Origin: JBBCJR01 sp037190805
GTDB lineage: Bacteria; Pseudomonadota; Alphaproteobacteria; Sphingomonadales; Sphingomonadaceae
Length of the DNA: 64,000 nucleotides
Reading direction: 5' to 3'
Assembly (NCBI GenBank): GCA_037190805.1
Contig: JBBCJR010000007.1
Coordinates: 124,001-188,000, forward strand
The notes beneath the pieces were generated by a model that was not told the DNA's origin, did no database searches, and was given only the letters and a program-made list of their open reading frames with translations. Shown here in pieces: positions 33,812 to 43,631 of this stretch. How positions within the stretch are numbered: position 1 is the stretch's first letter; each line of letters begins with the position of its first letter. A program made the position numbers and the translations under genes.

Positions 33812-34674
33812 AGGCGCTTGTGACAGGCGGCGGTGGCCAGTTGGGCCGGGCGCTTCAGGCGCTGGCACCGAAGGATGTGACGGTCATCGCCCTCACCCAT
33901 GCTGAACTGGACATCGCCGACGAGGGTGTCGTGTCGACGCTGGTCGCCCGGGAAGCGCCGGACCTGATTCTCAACGCCGCCGCCTATACCGCCGTCGACC
34001 GGGCCGAGAGCGAGCCTGAAGCGGCAGCGCGTGTCAATGCCCAGGCGCCGGGGGTGCTGGCGCGGGTGACGGCGGCACGAGGCATCCGTCTTGTCCACGT
34101 CTCAACCGACTTCGTGTTCGACGGCATGCTGGGCCGGCCCTACCGCCCTGGCGACGCGCCCAACCCGCTGAGCGTCTATGGCGCCAGCAAGCTGGCCGGC
34201 GAGGAAGCGGTGGCAGCGGCCGACGCCGACGCACTGGTCGTCCGCACCGCCTGGGTCCATGGCGCGACCGGGGCCAATTTCGTCGCCACCATGCTGCGAC
34301 TGATGGCCGAGCGCGACCGGCTGGGCGTCGTCGCCGACCAGATCGGCACACCCACCCATGTCGACGGGCTGGCGGAAGCGTTGTGGCGGCTGGCCGCCAG
34401 CGATGCGCGCGGCATCGTCCATCATACCGACGCCGGGGTCGCCTCCTGGTATGATTTCGCCGTCGCGATCCGCGAGGAGGGACTGGCCCTCGGCCTCATC
34501 GACCGCGCTGCCCAGGTGACGCCGATCGCCACCGCCGATTATCCTACCCCCGCCCGCCGCCCCGGCATCGCCATCCTCGACAAGGAGAGCGGCTGGACGG
34601 CTGCCGGGATCACGCCCCTGCACTGGCGCGAAGGCTTGCGCCGGGCACTCATCCAGCGAAAGTCCCTGACCTGA
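33808..34674 (+). CDS. rfbD: dTDP-4-dehydrorhamnose reductase
   Basis: RfbD reduces the 4-keto intermediate to dTDP-L-rhamnose. The 288-residue SDR-type protein starts with GTG (M-KALVTGGGGQLGRALQAL), followed by LNAAAYTAVDRAESEP, VSTDFVFDG, PLSVYGASKLAGEEAV (YxxxK) and RTAWVHG. The GTG overlaps the rfbC stop. It touches rfbB at TGATG. Confidence 0.96.
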   Translation: MKALVTGGGGQLGRALQALAPKDVTVIALTHAELDIADEGVVSTLVAREAPDLILNAAAYTAVDRAESEPEAAARVNAQAPGVLARVTAARGIRLVHVSTDFVFDGMLGRPYRPGDAPNPLSVYGASKLAGEEAVAAADADALVVRTAWVHGATGANFVATMLRLMAERDRLGVVADQIGTPTHVDGLAEALWRLAASDARGIVHHTDAGVASWYDFAVAIREEGLALGLIDRAAQVTPIATADYPTPARRPGIAILDKESGWTAAGITPLHWREGLRRALIQRKSLT

Positions 34675-35747
34675 TGGCCAGCCTCCTCGTCACCGGCGGC
34701 GCCGGCTTCATCGGCGCCAATTTCGTCCGCTATTGGCGTGACGCGCATCCGGACGACGGCATCGTCGTCCTCGACGCACTGACCTATGCGGGCAACCGGT
34801 CCAGCCTTAACGGAATCGCCAGTTTCGACTTCGTCGAAGGCGACATCCGCGATCAGGCGCTGGTCGACCGCCTGCTCGCCGAGCACGAGGTCGACACCAT
34901 CGTCCACTTCGCGGCCGAAAGCCATGTCGACCGCTCGATCACCGGCCCCGATGCCTTCATCGATACGAATGTCGTCGGCACCCACACCCTGCTGAAGGCG
35001 GCGCGGACGGCGTGGCTGGGCGGCAGCGGTCGGCCGCACCGGTTCCATCACATCTCCACTGACGAGGTGTACGGAACATTGGGGCCGAATGATCCCGCCT
35101 TCACCGAAACCACGGCCTATGCGCCCAATTCGCCCTATTCGGCGTCGAAAGCAGCCTCCGATCACCTCGTCCGCGCCTATCACCACACCTATGGGCTCGA
35201 GGTGACGACGACGAATTGCTCGAACAATTATGGCCCCTATCAATTCCCCGAGAAGCTGATCCCGTTGTTCATCCTCAACGCCCTCCACGGGCGGCCGCTG
35301 CCGATCTACGGCGACGGGATGCAGATTCGTGACTGGCTGCATGTCGCCGACCATTGCCGGGGCATCGAAGCGGCGTTGGACCGTGGCAGGCCGGGCGAAA
35401 CCTACAATATCGGCGGGGGGGCGGAGTTACCCAACCTCGCCGTCATCGATACCCTGTGCGCCGAGGTCGACGCCGCGTTCGGACGTCTGGCCGATCTTGC
35501 CGCGCGCTTCCCGCTCGCGCCGGCGGCACAAGGCAAGCTGACTGCCAGCCTGAAGACCCATGTCGTCGACCGTCCCGGTCACGACCGCCGCTACGCGATC
35601 GACGAGCGCAAGGCGCGGGACGAAATCGGCTATCGGCCGTCGAACGGCTTTGCCGAGCATTTCGCGGCCACGCTTGACTGGTATCTCGCCAATGAGCCGT
35701 GGTGGCGGGCCATCCTGGCGCGCGGCGGCGGGGCCGCACCACGCTGA
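34674..35747 (+). CDS. rfbB: dTDP-glucose 4,6-dehydratase
   Basis: RfbB converts dTDP-glucose to its 4-keto-6-deoxy form. In 357 residues it shows LVTGGAGFIGANFVRYW, HFAAESHVDRSITGPDAFI, the catalytic region HHISTDEVYGTLG, and PYSASKAASDHLVRAYHHTY (YxxxK). The rfbA, C, D, B genes form a tightly overlapping operon supplying L-rhamnose to the neighbouring polysaccharide genes. Confidence 0.96.
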   Translation: MASLLVTGGAGFIGANFVRYWRDAHPDDGIVVLDALTYAGNRSSLNGIASFDFVEGDIRDQALVDRLLAEHEVDTIVHFAAESHVDRSITGPDAFIDTNVVGTHTLLKAARTAWLGGSGRPHRFHHISTDEVYGTLGPNDPAFTETTAYAPNSPYSASKAASDHLVRAYHHTYGLEVTTTNCSNNYGPYQFPEKLIPLFILNALHGRPLPIYGDGMQIRDWLHVADHCRGIEAALDRGRPGETYNIGGGAELPNLAVIDTLCAEVDAAFGRLADLAARFPLAPAAQGKLTASLKTHVVDRPGHDRRYAIDERKARDEIGYRPSNGFAEHFAATLDWYLANEPWWRAILARGGGAAPR

Positions 35748-35749
35748 GT

Positions 35750-36925
35750 ATGATCGGCACAGCCCATATCCGGGTGCTGGGCCGTTTCGTCCGCGACCAG
35801 TTTCGCGGACCGCCCGAGCCCGACGGCCGTCTGGCTCACGATCGCAACGCCTTCAACCTCATCCGCCTTGTCTGCGCGACGGCGGTGATCTTTTCCCATG
35901 CGCACGACCTGACCCTGCAGGACATCTGGCAGGACGCGACCGTGCGCTGGCTGGGCGTGCCGGTAGCAACGGTCGCCGTCTATGTGTTCTTCGTCCTCAG
36001 CGGCTTTCTGGTCACCATGAGCTATGATCGGCGACGCGACCCGGCGGCCTTCATCCGCGCTCGGGCGCTGCGTATCCTGCCGGGCTTATGGGTGATGCTG
36101 CTGGTCTCTGTGCCGGTGCTTGGCCTGCTGTTCAGCCCGCTTTCGTTCGGCGACTTCCTGTCGGCACCCCGAACCACCACCTATTTTGTCAGCAACGCCA
36201 TCTTGTCCAACGCCTTCTACCTGCCCACGGCAAACACGCTGCCGGGCGTGTTTGAAGCCAACCCGGTCGCGGGTGTGATCAACGGCTCGCTGTGGACGGT
36301 GGCCATCGAGGTCCAATGCTATGTCGTGCTGCTGGTCGCGGCCATGGCCGGCTGCATTCTCAATCGGTCTCGTTTCCTGATTCTGGCGACGCTGTTCCTC
36401 CTCATTTTTCTGCTGTTCCCATCCGGGATTTTCATCTTGACCGGCCTCGTCAGGCGGCTGGCGCTCCCCTTTCTGTTCGGTATTGCCGCCTATGTCTTCC
36501 GCGCCCGGCTGCCCCTGTCCGGCGTCCTCGCCGTGCTTGCAATGGTCGTTGCGCTCGCCCTTCCGACGGGCATGGTGACGCCCAGTCTCGTGCAACCCGC
36601 CCTTAACCTTGCCGAGCTTAAGACGGTCGCCGTGCAACTGGCCTTCGGCTATGCTGCGCTGGTCTTCGCTTTTCGCGCGCCGGCGGCGGTGACACGGTTC
36701 AGCGCCAGTCTGCCTGATCTTAGCTATGGCATCTATATCTATGCGTTCCCAGTGCAGCAGGCGATCGTCGCGACCGGACTGGGGACCACCCCGATGACTA
36801 ATCTCGCCTTGTCTCTGGCTGTCACCGTCCCGTTGGCGGCGCTGTCCTGGTATCTGGTCGAAAAGCCCGCCTTGAAGCTGAAGGCGATGCCAGCGCGCGC
36901 GATCCGGCTGGACGCGACACAATGA
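35750..36925 (+). CDS. Acyltransferase 3 family (OafA/YrhL-like) membrane protein
   Basis: This 391-residue integral membrane acyltransferase has NAFNLIRLVCATAVIFSHAH with the conserved Arg and His, then VFFVLSGFLVTMSYDRR, and NGSLWTVAIEVQCYV. Family members O-acylate surface or exported polysaccharides, usually with acetate. The start at 35750 is three bases after the rfbB stop, so it belongs to the rhamnose operon and probably decorates the same glycan. It overlaps the next gene by four bases. Confidence 0.9.
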   Translation: MIGTAHIRVLGRFVRDQFRGPPEPDGRLAHDRNAFNLIRLVCATAVIFSHAHDLTLQDIWQDATVRWLGVPVATVAVYVFFVLSGFLVTMSYDRRRDPAAFIRARALRILPGLWVMLLVSVPVLGLLFSPLSFGDFLSAPRTTTYFVSNAILSNAFYLPTANTLPGVFEANPVAGVINGSLWTVAIEVQCYVVLLVAAMAGCILNRSRFLILATLFLLIFLLFPSGIFILTGLVRRLALPFLFGIAAYVFRARLPLSGVLAVLAMVVALALPTGMVTPSLVQPALNLAELKTVAVQLAFGYAALVFAFRAPAAVTRFSASLPDLSYGIYIYAFPVQQAIVATGLGTTPMTNLALSLAVTVPLAALSWYLVEKPALKLKAMPARAIRLDATQ

Positions 36926-38481
36926 AGAGAGCGGGTGGCCTTGGCATCGCCGTCGCGCTGATCCTCTCACTCGCGGCCTGTCAGTCGCGCGAGCAGAAGG
37001 CCGCCAGCCATTTCGAGCGCGCCAATGCCCTGACCGAAGCAGGTGATCTGGAAGGCGCCGGCGAAGCCCTGCGAAAGGCGATCGCCGCGACCGATGACAA
37101 TGCCGCCTACTGGATCGCCCTTGGTCGCGTGGAACTGCGGCTTCAACATTTCCTCCAGGCTTATCGGGCCTATCAGCGGGCACTCGAACTGACTCCCGCT
37201 GATATGGAGACGCTGCGCATCCTGTCGGAACTGTCGCTTTACGGCGGCCAGAACCGGGATGCCGCCCGCTATGCGGATCAATTGCTGGTGCAGGTGCCGG
37301 GCGACCTCAACGGCCGGATGGTGCAGGCGACCCTCGCCTTTCGCGAGAAGCGCTATGAGGACGCCATCGTCGCCTGCGACCAGATCCTCGCCGGCAGCCC
37401 CGGACTGGAACCGGCAACGGTGGTGAAGGCGCGGGCGATCTTCGACAGCGGTCGCCGGGCCGACGGGATCGCGCTGCTCGAAGCCTATCGCGCCGCCAAC
37501 GGGGACAAGGCGCAGACGTTAGAAGCCCTGAGCGAATTTTACCGCGCTCTCCCTGATTATGTCCGGCTGGCGCAGATCATGGACCTCAGGTTTAAGCAGG
37601 GTCCGATTTCGCCCGCCCTCGGATTCGAGAGAACCAGGGCGCTGTTCGCCGCCGGACGGGCGAAGGAAGCTCTGGCGAGCGCGGAGGCGCTGCAGGGCCG
37701 CTATCCACGCTTGCCGCGCCTTGCCGTCGGGCTGGTGCGCCTCACCGATGCCGCGGAAGGGCGGCCGGCGGCTTTGACCCAGGCGCTGGCAATGGGCGAA
37801 GCAGGCGGGGTTCCGGTCAAGGTCGCGCTGGCTTCGGAGATGCTGGACCTTGGCGAATATGAGATCGGGCATCGGCTGATCGCGCCGCTGCTCGGCGGCA
37901 CCGGTGGCCCGAACCCGCTAGCCCGCATCTTTGGCGGCCCGAGCGGTGAAATCGATTCGGTCAACGCCGACGCCAACGCCATCCAGGGCCAGCTCGAATT
38001 GATCGACGGCAAGGACGCGGAAGCTCGCCGGCGCGTCGAGGCCGTGCTGGAGTTCGACGAAACCAACCTGCGTGCGTTGCTGGTCCGGGCCGAGTTGTTG
38101 ATGAAGGAGGGCCAGTTCGAACGGGCGTTGACGGACGTCCAGATGGTGCTCAACAACAGTCCGGCATCCTTCCCTGCGCGGTTGCTGCTGGCGCGTATCT
38201 ATGCGGCAAAGGGCGACCGCACCCTAGCCCTGACCAATTATCGCCGCGCCTCCACCGATCATCCGACCAATCCCGACGTCCTGACGGCGCATGCGGTTTA
38301 TCTGGCAGATCATGGCCGGCTGGGCGAGGCATTGGTGCTGATCCGCAGCTTCCTGCGCGATAATCCTCGCAATGGTCGGGCGCGAGCCATCGCGCTCAAC
38401 CGGCGCCTGTGCACGGACCAAGAAGCCGCCTGCCGTACCGCCATGAACACGGCCGGCGGTCCATGGCCGGAAATCGGTTGA
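36922..38481 (+). CDS. TPR-repeat lipoprotein (PrsT-like)
   Basis: The 519-residue protein starts with a lipoprotein signal peptide ending LSLAAC, with Cys20 as the lipidated residue. The remainder is built from many tetratricopeptide repeats (for example HFERANALTEAGDLEGAGEA, AYRAYQRALELTP, RALLVRAELLMKEGQFERAL and LARIYAAKGDRTLALTNYRR). It resembles the PrsT-type TPR proteins of exosortase and exopolysaccharide loci, which are thought to scaffold polymer assembly. It overlaps the acyltransferase gene. The exact partner is inferred from context. Confidence 0.8.
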   Translation: MKRAGGLGIAVALILSLAACQSREQKAASHFERANALTEAGDLEGAGEALRKAIAATDDNAAYWIALGRVELRLQHFLQAYRAYQRALELTPADMETLRILSELSLYGGQNRDAARYADQLLVQVPGDLNGRMVQATLAFREKRYEDAIVACDQILAGSPGLEPATVVKARAIFDSGRRADGIALLEAYRAANGDKAQTLEALSEFYRALPDYVRLAQIMDLRFKQGPISPALGFERTRALFAAGRAKEALASAEALQGRYPRLPRLAVGLVRLTDAAEGRPAALTQALAMGEAGGVPVKVALASEMLDLGEYEIGHRLIAPLLGGTGGPNPLARIFGGPSGEIDSVNADANAIQGQLELIDGKDAEARRRVEAVLEFDETNLRALLVRAELLMKEGQFERALTDVQMVLNNSPASFPARLLLARIYAAKGDRTLALTNYRRASTDHPTNPDVLTAHAVYLADHGRLGEALVLIRSFLRDNPRNGRARAIALNRRLCTDQEAACRTAMNTAGGPWPEIG

Positions 38482-38575
38482 CCCGACGCAAGGCCATGGC
38501 CGTCACCGTCACCCGACGATATGGAGCAACAAGGCGCCCATCGCCTGGTTGCAAGAAAGGCGTTCTGGACCAGCC

Positions 38576-40144
38576 ATGCTCGCGCTGAAGACCCTGATCT
38601 ATATCGAGGCGACGCTCGCGATCGGGCTGCTGATGCTTGTCCGCCTGCTGGGTTCCGATGCGCGGGCACTGATCAGCCCGCGCTTCATCCTCCTCGTCCT
38701 GGCGTTGCCAGCAGCGGGCTATCTCTCGCCGATGGTGGTGCCGTTCTATCTGACGGTGCTTCTGGCGATCCCGCTCGTGTCGCGCCACAGGGTTGAGGCG
38801 GCAGGCTTGTTCTTCCTGGCGCTGCCTTTGCTGCCGATGCTGATCACCACGCCGATGCTGCCCGGCATCGGCCCCTTCATCCCGCTCAGCAGCGCCCAGA
38901 TGACGATCTTCGGCCTGCTGCTGGCTTGGCTGGTCCGCACCGGAGAAGCCGTCGCCAGGCGATCAACCATCGATGTTTTCGTGGTACTGCTGGTGGTGCT
39001 GCTCGTCGCGATGACCGCCCGCTCCACCAGCCTCACCAACCTCGCCCGGATCGGACTGCAATATTCGGTTCTGATGTTGCTGCCTTATCTGCTGCTCAGT
39101 CGATCGCTGCGAACCGCCAGTCACGTCAAGTTCGTGATGATCTGCTTCGTCGGCGGCGCCTTTCTGATGTCACTCATCGCCCTGTTCGAGGCGGTCCGCA
39201 ACTGGCCGCTCTATCAAGGCATGTACGATCGCCTGGGCGTCCAGCTGCCTAGCCTCAGCTTGACGATGCGGATCCGAGGCGGACTCCTGCGTGCCCCCGG
39301 ACCATTCGCAGATTCCACCAACTTCGCAGTCTTCCTGATGATGGGCGCGCTTGCCACCTATGCGCTGCGCAACCTATTCAAGTCACGCGCCGCTCATTTG
39401 GTGGCCACCGGCATCACCGTGCTCGGACTTGTCGCCACCCAATCTCGCGGCGCATGGCTGGGATTCCTGGTCGGGATCATCCTGCTCGAATTCTATCGTC
39501 GCAAGACTGCGCGCGCGCTGGCGATCGTGGGCGGCGGCGCGGTCGCGTTCGGTCTTGCCGTTTTGGCGGCAGCGACATCCCATAGACTGAGCGAAGTTCT
39601 CGGCCTGTCGGGGGATGCTCAGGGCACCGCCGACTATCGCGGCGATCTTTTCCACCGCGGACTGCAGGAAGCCGCGCACAGCCCCTTCATCGGCAACACG
39701 GCCGAGGTCGTCGAGACACGCCTCGCAGACCTTATGCAGGGCGAAGGAATCGTCGATTTCGTCAACACCTATATGATGCTCCTGCTTCGTAGCGGCATGG
39801 TCGGCCTGTTGATCTTCACCGCTGCGATACTGGTCGCGCTCGGCGCGCTATGGAGCGCTCGACCGCGCCTGCTGCGCGCCGCGGCGAGCAGTGAACCGGC
39901 GGCGGCCATTTTCGCTGCACTCGCCGCCCTGTCGGTCGCGCTGACCTTCAACAGCTTTGGCGAACGCAGCCCGATCTGGCTGGTATGTCTGCTTGCCTTG
40001 GCGACCGTCATCACGGACCCCCGCTTCGCGGTCAGCGCCCGGCCCGTAAAGCAGCGGATACAGTATCGACGCATGACAGCGATCGTCGACATCCCACCGA
40101 CGGCTGCCGTAGTCGAACCGAGCCATAGCGGCGTCAGCGGATGA
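38576..40144 (+). CDS. O-antigen ligase/polymerase-like membrane protein (Wzy/WaaL family)
   Basis: This protein of about 522 residues has ten or more membrane helices and the large periplasmic loop typical of Wzy/WaaL proteins. The loop region includes LRAPGPFADSTNFAVFLMMG, ATQSRGAWLGFLVGI and YRGDLFHRGLQEAAHSPFIG, a pattern seen in exosortase-linked polymerase/ligase proteins. It would join repeat units or transfer them at the periplasmic face. Start choice is ATG 38576 or TTG 38549; both lack a strong ribosome-binding site. It overlaps the flippase gene at ATGA. Confidence 0.82.
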   Translation: MLALKTLIYIEATLAIGLLMLVRLLGSDARALISPRFILLVLALPAAGYLSPMVVPFYLTVLLAIPLVSRHRVEAAGLFFLALPLLPMLITTPMLPGIGPFIPLSSAQMTIFGLLLAWLVRTGEAVARRSTIDVFVVLLVVLLVAMTARSTSLTNLARIGLQYSVLMLLPYLLLSRSLRTASHVKFVMICFVGGAFLMSLIALFEAVRNWPLYQGMYDRLGVQLPSLSLTMRIRGGLLRAPGPFADSTNFAVFLMMGALATYALRNLFKSRAAHLVATGITVLGLVATQSRGAWLGFLVGIILLEFYRRKTARALAIVGGGAVAFGLAVLAAATSHRLSEVLGLSGDAQGTADYRGDLFHRGLQEAAHSPFIGNTAEVVETRLADLMQGEGIVDFVNTYMMLLLRSGMVGLLIFTAAILVALGALWSARPRLLRAAASSEPAAAIFAALAALSVALTFNSFGERSPIWLVCLLALATVITDPRFAVSARPVKQRIQYRRMTAIVDIPPTAAVVEPSHSGVSG

Positions 40145-41580
40145 ACGTCTCCCGATCGCTCGCCTGGACCCAAGGCGGGCAATTATTGTCGATGGCGCTG
40201 ACCATGGTCGGGTCGATGGTGCTGGCGCGCCTTCTCACCCCGACCGAAACCGGCACCTTCGCTTTTGCCACCGTGCTCTACGCACTGGTGCAGTCGGCAT
40301 TGCAGCTCGGCATGGGCAACTACATCCTGCGCGAACCAGACATGTCACATAGGCGGCTGAGCGCCGTCGTTACGCTGACCACGTTTCAAGGCTCAGCGGT
40401 CGCGCTGATTATTGTCATTCTCGCGCCATTCGCAGGACTGTTCGGCCGATTCCCCAATATCACGAGCCTGACGCTGATGATCGCGCTCGTGCCACTGCTG
40501 AACGCCAGCGAAGGAGCGGCGGCGGCGCTGTGGTCACGGGAACGGCGCTTCATCCGTTACTCCGCCCTTCAGGTCGCAAAAGCGGCGGCACAGATCATCG
40601 TCAGCGTCAGCACCGCATGGCTGCTCGACTGGGGCGCATTCGCGCTCGCCGCCGGCATCGTCGCCAACGCCGCGACCGCTTTCCTGATCTGCTCGTTCGA
40701 CCTCTATGTGAAGCGCGGGTTGAGCTTTCGCCTGCCTGCCGACGAGTGGCAAACGCTGAAGTCGTTCAGCGCCGGTGCCATGATGTTGTCTCTGGTCAGC
40801 GCAGCATCGGCCCGGCTGCCCGAACTGCTGATCGGCCGAGTGTTCACGGTCACCATGCTCGGCCACTATAGCCGTTCATTCGGCACCATCGATCTGTTGA
40901 CGAAATCCTTTTCCTGGCCGCTCGCCCGCGTGTTCGTGCCGCGCACCCTGAAACAGATCAGTGACGGCGCGCGTACCCGGTCGGAAGGGGTCATGGACCT
41001 GTTCGAGGTGTTCACATTTTTCATGTGGCCGGCGCTCGCCGGGCTGATGGTGCTGGCGGAACCGTTGACCCTGCTGCTTTATGGCTCGCAGTGGGAACTG
41101 GCTGGGCGCCTGCTGCCGTTGATCTGCCTTGCCTCTATTCTTGCTGTCGCCCACTCCGGCGCGATGGAGGGACTGCTGGCCGCCGACCGCCTGCGTCTCA
41201 ATTCGGGGATAGAAATCGCCCGGTTGGGACTGGCGATCCTGATCTTCATCGCCACAGCACCCTTCGGCCTGTTCGCCGTGCTCTGGGGCCAGGTCCTGAG
41301 CAACTTGATCGCGGTCCTGATCTATGGCGCCACTCTCCACCGTCTCGGCATGCTGGCGTCCGCCCGCTGTCTCTCGCTTACGATCCGCCATGCTTTCCTG
41401 ACCCTGGTCGCCGTGGGCCCCGCACTGGGTGTGATGGTCGCGGCGGACTGGCCGCGCGCCCTGCCCTTTCCCGTCATGGCCGGCGCGGTCGGCGCCGGCA
41501 TCCTCTGCTGGGTCGCAGTGCTGGCCGCCATGCGGCACCGCTTTCTGACATCGGCGATCAACCTTGTTCGGCGCCGCTGA
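40141..41580 (+). CDS. Polysaccharide flippase (Wzx/TuaB-like)
   Basis: This 479-residue MOP-superfamily transporter has about 12-14 membrane helices. The start SRSLAWTQGGQLLSMALTMV and ARLLTPTETGTFAFATVLYA, and GHYSRSFGTIDLLTKSFSWP in the centre, match the lipopolysaccharide/teichuronic-acid exporter group. It would flip undecaprenyl-linked oligosaccharide to the periplasm for the adjacent polymerase. No glycosyltransferase gene is found between it and rfbA. Confidence 0.87.
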   Translation: MNVSRSLAWTQGGQLLSMALTMVGSMVLARLLTPTETGTFAFATVLYALVQSALQLGMGNYILREPDMSHRRLSAVVTLTTFQGSAVALIIVILAPFAGLFGRFPNITSLTLMIALVPLLNASEGAAAALWSRERRFIRYSALQVAKAAAQIIVSVSTAWLLDWGAFALAAGIVANAATAFLICSFDLYVKRGLSFRLPADEWQTLKSFSAGAMMLSLVSAASARLPELLIGRVFTVTMLGHYSRSFGTIDLLTKSFSWPLARVFVPRTLKQISDGARTRSEGVMDLFEVFTFFMWPALAGLMVLAEPLTLLLYGSQWELAGRLLPLICLASILAVAHSGAMEGLLAADRLRLNSGIEIARLGLAILIFIATAPFGLFAVLWGQVLSNLIAVLIYGATLHRLGMLASARCLSLTIRHAFLTLVAVGPALGVMVAADWPRALPFPVMAGAVGAGILCWVAVLAAMRHRFLTSAINLVRRR

Positions 41581-41660
41581 ACCGCCGTTCGTCTCTGACC
41601 TTTCGCTTGCGGTCGCCACCGCCGCTGGCCAAGGGTCAATGGCTGGTCTATCCCCCAGCT

Positions 41661-43631
41661 ATGCGGTCGATCGGCACTTTGGCGTGCACCCTTATTGTTC
41701 TTGGCATGGGGACGACCGGCGGCACGGCCCAGACGGCCAGCGTCCAGCCTGATGCCCCCCTGATCGACGATACTCCACTGCCCACATTGCCAGGCCTCGA
41801 TCTGCCCTGGCCCGACCCGGATCAGGCCCCAGATAACTCTGCGCTAACCACCGAGGCCGATCCTTCAGCGCCCATCGTCGCCCCGGTCGTCAACGACGTG
41901 CGCTATCGGGTCGTTCTGGAAGGCGTGGATGGCGAGGGACTGGGGTCGATGCCCGACCAGTTCAGGCAATTTTCCGCCCTCTATCAATATGAGGCGGAAG
42001 GCGCCAACGCCGCGCAGATCGACCGCCGCGTCGACGAGGACCTCCGCTTGCTGGAGCGCCTGCTCGAAAGCCGAGGCTATTATGCGGCGGAGGTGCGTAG
42101 CGAAATCCGCCCGCCGGCCGGCGCAGAGACCCGTCTCGGCGTCATCTTGATCGCAACGCCCGGCCCGCGTTTCACCTTCAGCCAGGTGACGTTGACCGGG
42201 ATCGACCCGGCGGATGAGGCAGCGGTACGGGCCAGGCTGGGCATAAAGGTTGGCGACCCCGTCGATGCCGCCAGGGTCAAGGCGGCCGACACGGCCTTCC
42301 GCCTGTCGCTGCCCGCGGCCGGCTATGCCTTTGCCGAGATATCCGAACCGGACATCGTCGTTGATCACGACACCAACAGCGCGGCCTTGACGCTGGGGGT
42401 CAAGACGGGACCGGATTCGGTCTTCGGGGACATCCGGGTCGAAGGGCGCCGCCTGTTCAGCCCGGCGCATATCGACCTGATCGCGCGCTGGGACAAAGGC
42501 GACCGCTATGATGCAGGCTTGCTCGACGACCTGCGCCGTGCCCTTATCGCCACCGGGCTGGTCGCCAGCGTCGATCTGAAGCCCGTCGCCAGCGGTATGA
42601 CGGCCGCTGGCAAGGCCGAGGTCGATATCGCCGTCCGCCTGGAACGCGCGCCGGTCAGGACCATCGCCGGCACCCTCGGCTATGGCACTGGCGAAGGTTA
42701 TCGCGCCGAGGTGAGCTGGCAGCATCGCAACCTGCTCCCTCCAGAAGGTGCGGTCACCTTTCGCGGCGTTCTGGGCACGCAGGAGCAACTGATCGGCGCC
42801 GACCTCAAGCGCTCCAACTGGCGCGAGCGCGATCAGGTGCTGTTCGTTCGCCTTGCCGCCCAGCATCAGAGCCGCAATGCCTATGACGCCCGTACGATCG
42901 GGGCCGGCGCGGCCATCGAGCGCCAGACCAACATAATCTGGCAAAAGACCTGGACCTACTCGCTTGGGGCCGAGCTGCTGGCATCGTCGGAGCGGGATAT
43001 CGACGTCAACCGCGACGTCAGCCGCCGGCGTACCTTCTTCATCGCCGCTCTGCCGGGACGCCTGGCCTATGACGGGTCGGACGACCTCCTCGATCCGCAT
43101 CGCGGTTTTCGCCTGTCGGGGACCGTGTCGCCCGAAGCCTCGTTGCAGGGAGGCGCCTTCACCTATGCCAGGATGCAGGTCGACGCCTCGGCCTATCTGC
43201 CGCTGGGCAGCGAGAAATATGTGCTGGCGGGACGAGTGCGCGCCGGATCGATCCTCGGCGCGGCGCGCGAACGTATCGCGCCGTCCCGGCGTTTCTATGC
43301 CGGCGGGGGCGGATCGGTGCGCGGCTTCGGCTATCAGCGGCTGGGGCCCGTCGATGCCAACAACGATCCTATCGGTGGCCGCAGCCTTGCCGAAGCGGCG
43401 ATCGAAGCGCGCATCCGTTTCGGCAATTTCGGCGTGGTGCCGTTCCTCGATGCCGGCCAGCTCTACTCCACCACCTATCCCACCTTCAGCGACATGCGCT
43501 TCGGTGCCGGTATCGGGGTGCGCTATCATAGCAGCTTCGGGCCGATGCGGGTCGATATCGGCACACCGCTTGATCGCAAGCCGGGCGAAAGCCGCGTCGC
43601 GGTCTATGTTTCGCTGGGCCAGGCCTTCTGA
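41661..43631 (+). CDS. tamA: TamA/BamA-family outer-membrane assembly protein
   Basis: This Omp85-family protein of 656 residues starts at ATG 41661 with the signal peptide MRSIGTLACTLIVLGMG. After a Pro-rich linker come POTRA domains (YRVVLEGVDGEG, FSQVTLTGIDPADEAAVRAR, VFGDIRVEGRRLFSPAHIDL) and a 16-strand barrel with the family hallmark FYAGGGGSVRGFGYQRLGP and a terminal Phe. It abuts tamB at TGATG, which identifies it as TamA rather than BamA. It inserts outer-membrane proteins or helps lipid transport together with TamB. Confidence 0.92.
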   Translation: MRSIGTLACTLIVLGMGTTGGTAQTASVQPDAPLIDDTPLPTLPGLDLPWPDPDQAPDNSALTTEADPSAPIVAPVVNDVRYRVVLEGVDGEGLGSMPDQFRQFSALYQYEAEGANAAQIDRRVDEDLRLLERLLESRGYYAAEVRSEIRPPAGAETRLGVILIATPGPRFTFSQVTLTGIDPADEAAVRARLGIKVGDPVDAARVKAADTAFRLSLPAAGYAFAEISEPDIVVDHDTNSAALTLGVKTGPDSVFGDIRVEGRRLFSPAHIDLIARWDKGDRYDAGLLDDLRRALIATGLVASVDLKPVASGMTAAGKAEVDIAVRLERAPVRTIAGTLGYGTGEGYRAEVSWQHRNLLPPEGAVTFRGVLGTQEQLIGADLKRSNWRERDQVLFVRLAAQHQSRNAYDARTIGAGAAIERQTNIIWQKTWTYSLGAELLASSERDIDVNRDVSRRRTFFIAALPGRLAYDGSDDLLDPHRGFRLSGTVSPEASLQGGAFTYARMQVDASAYLPLGSEKYVLAGRVRAGSILGAARERIAPSRRFYAGGGGSVRGFGYQRLGPVDANNDPIGGRSLAEAAIEARIRFGNFGVVPFLDAGQLYSTTYPTFSDMRFGAGIGVRYHSSFGPMRVDIGTPLDRKPGESRVAVYVSLGQAF

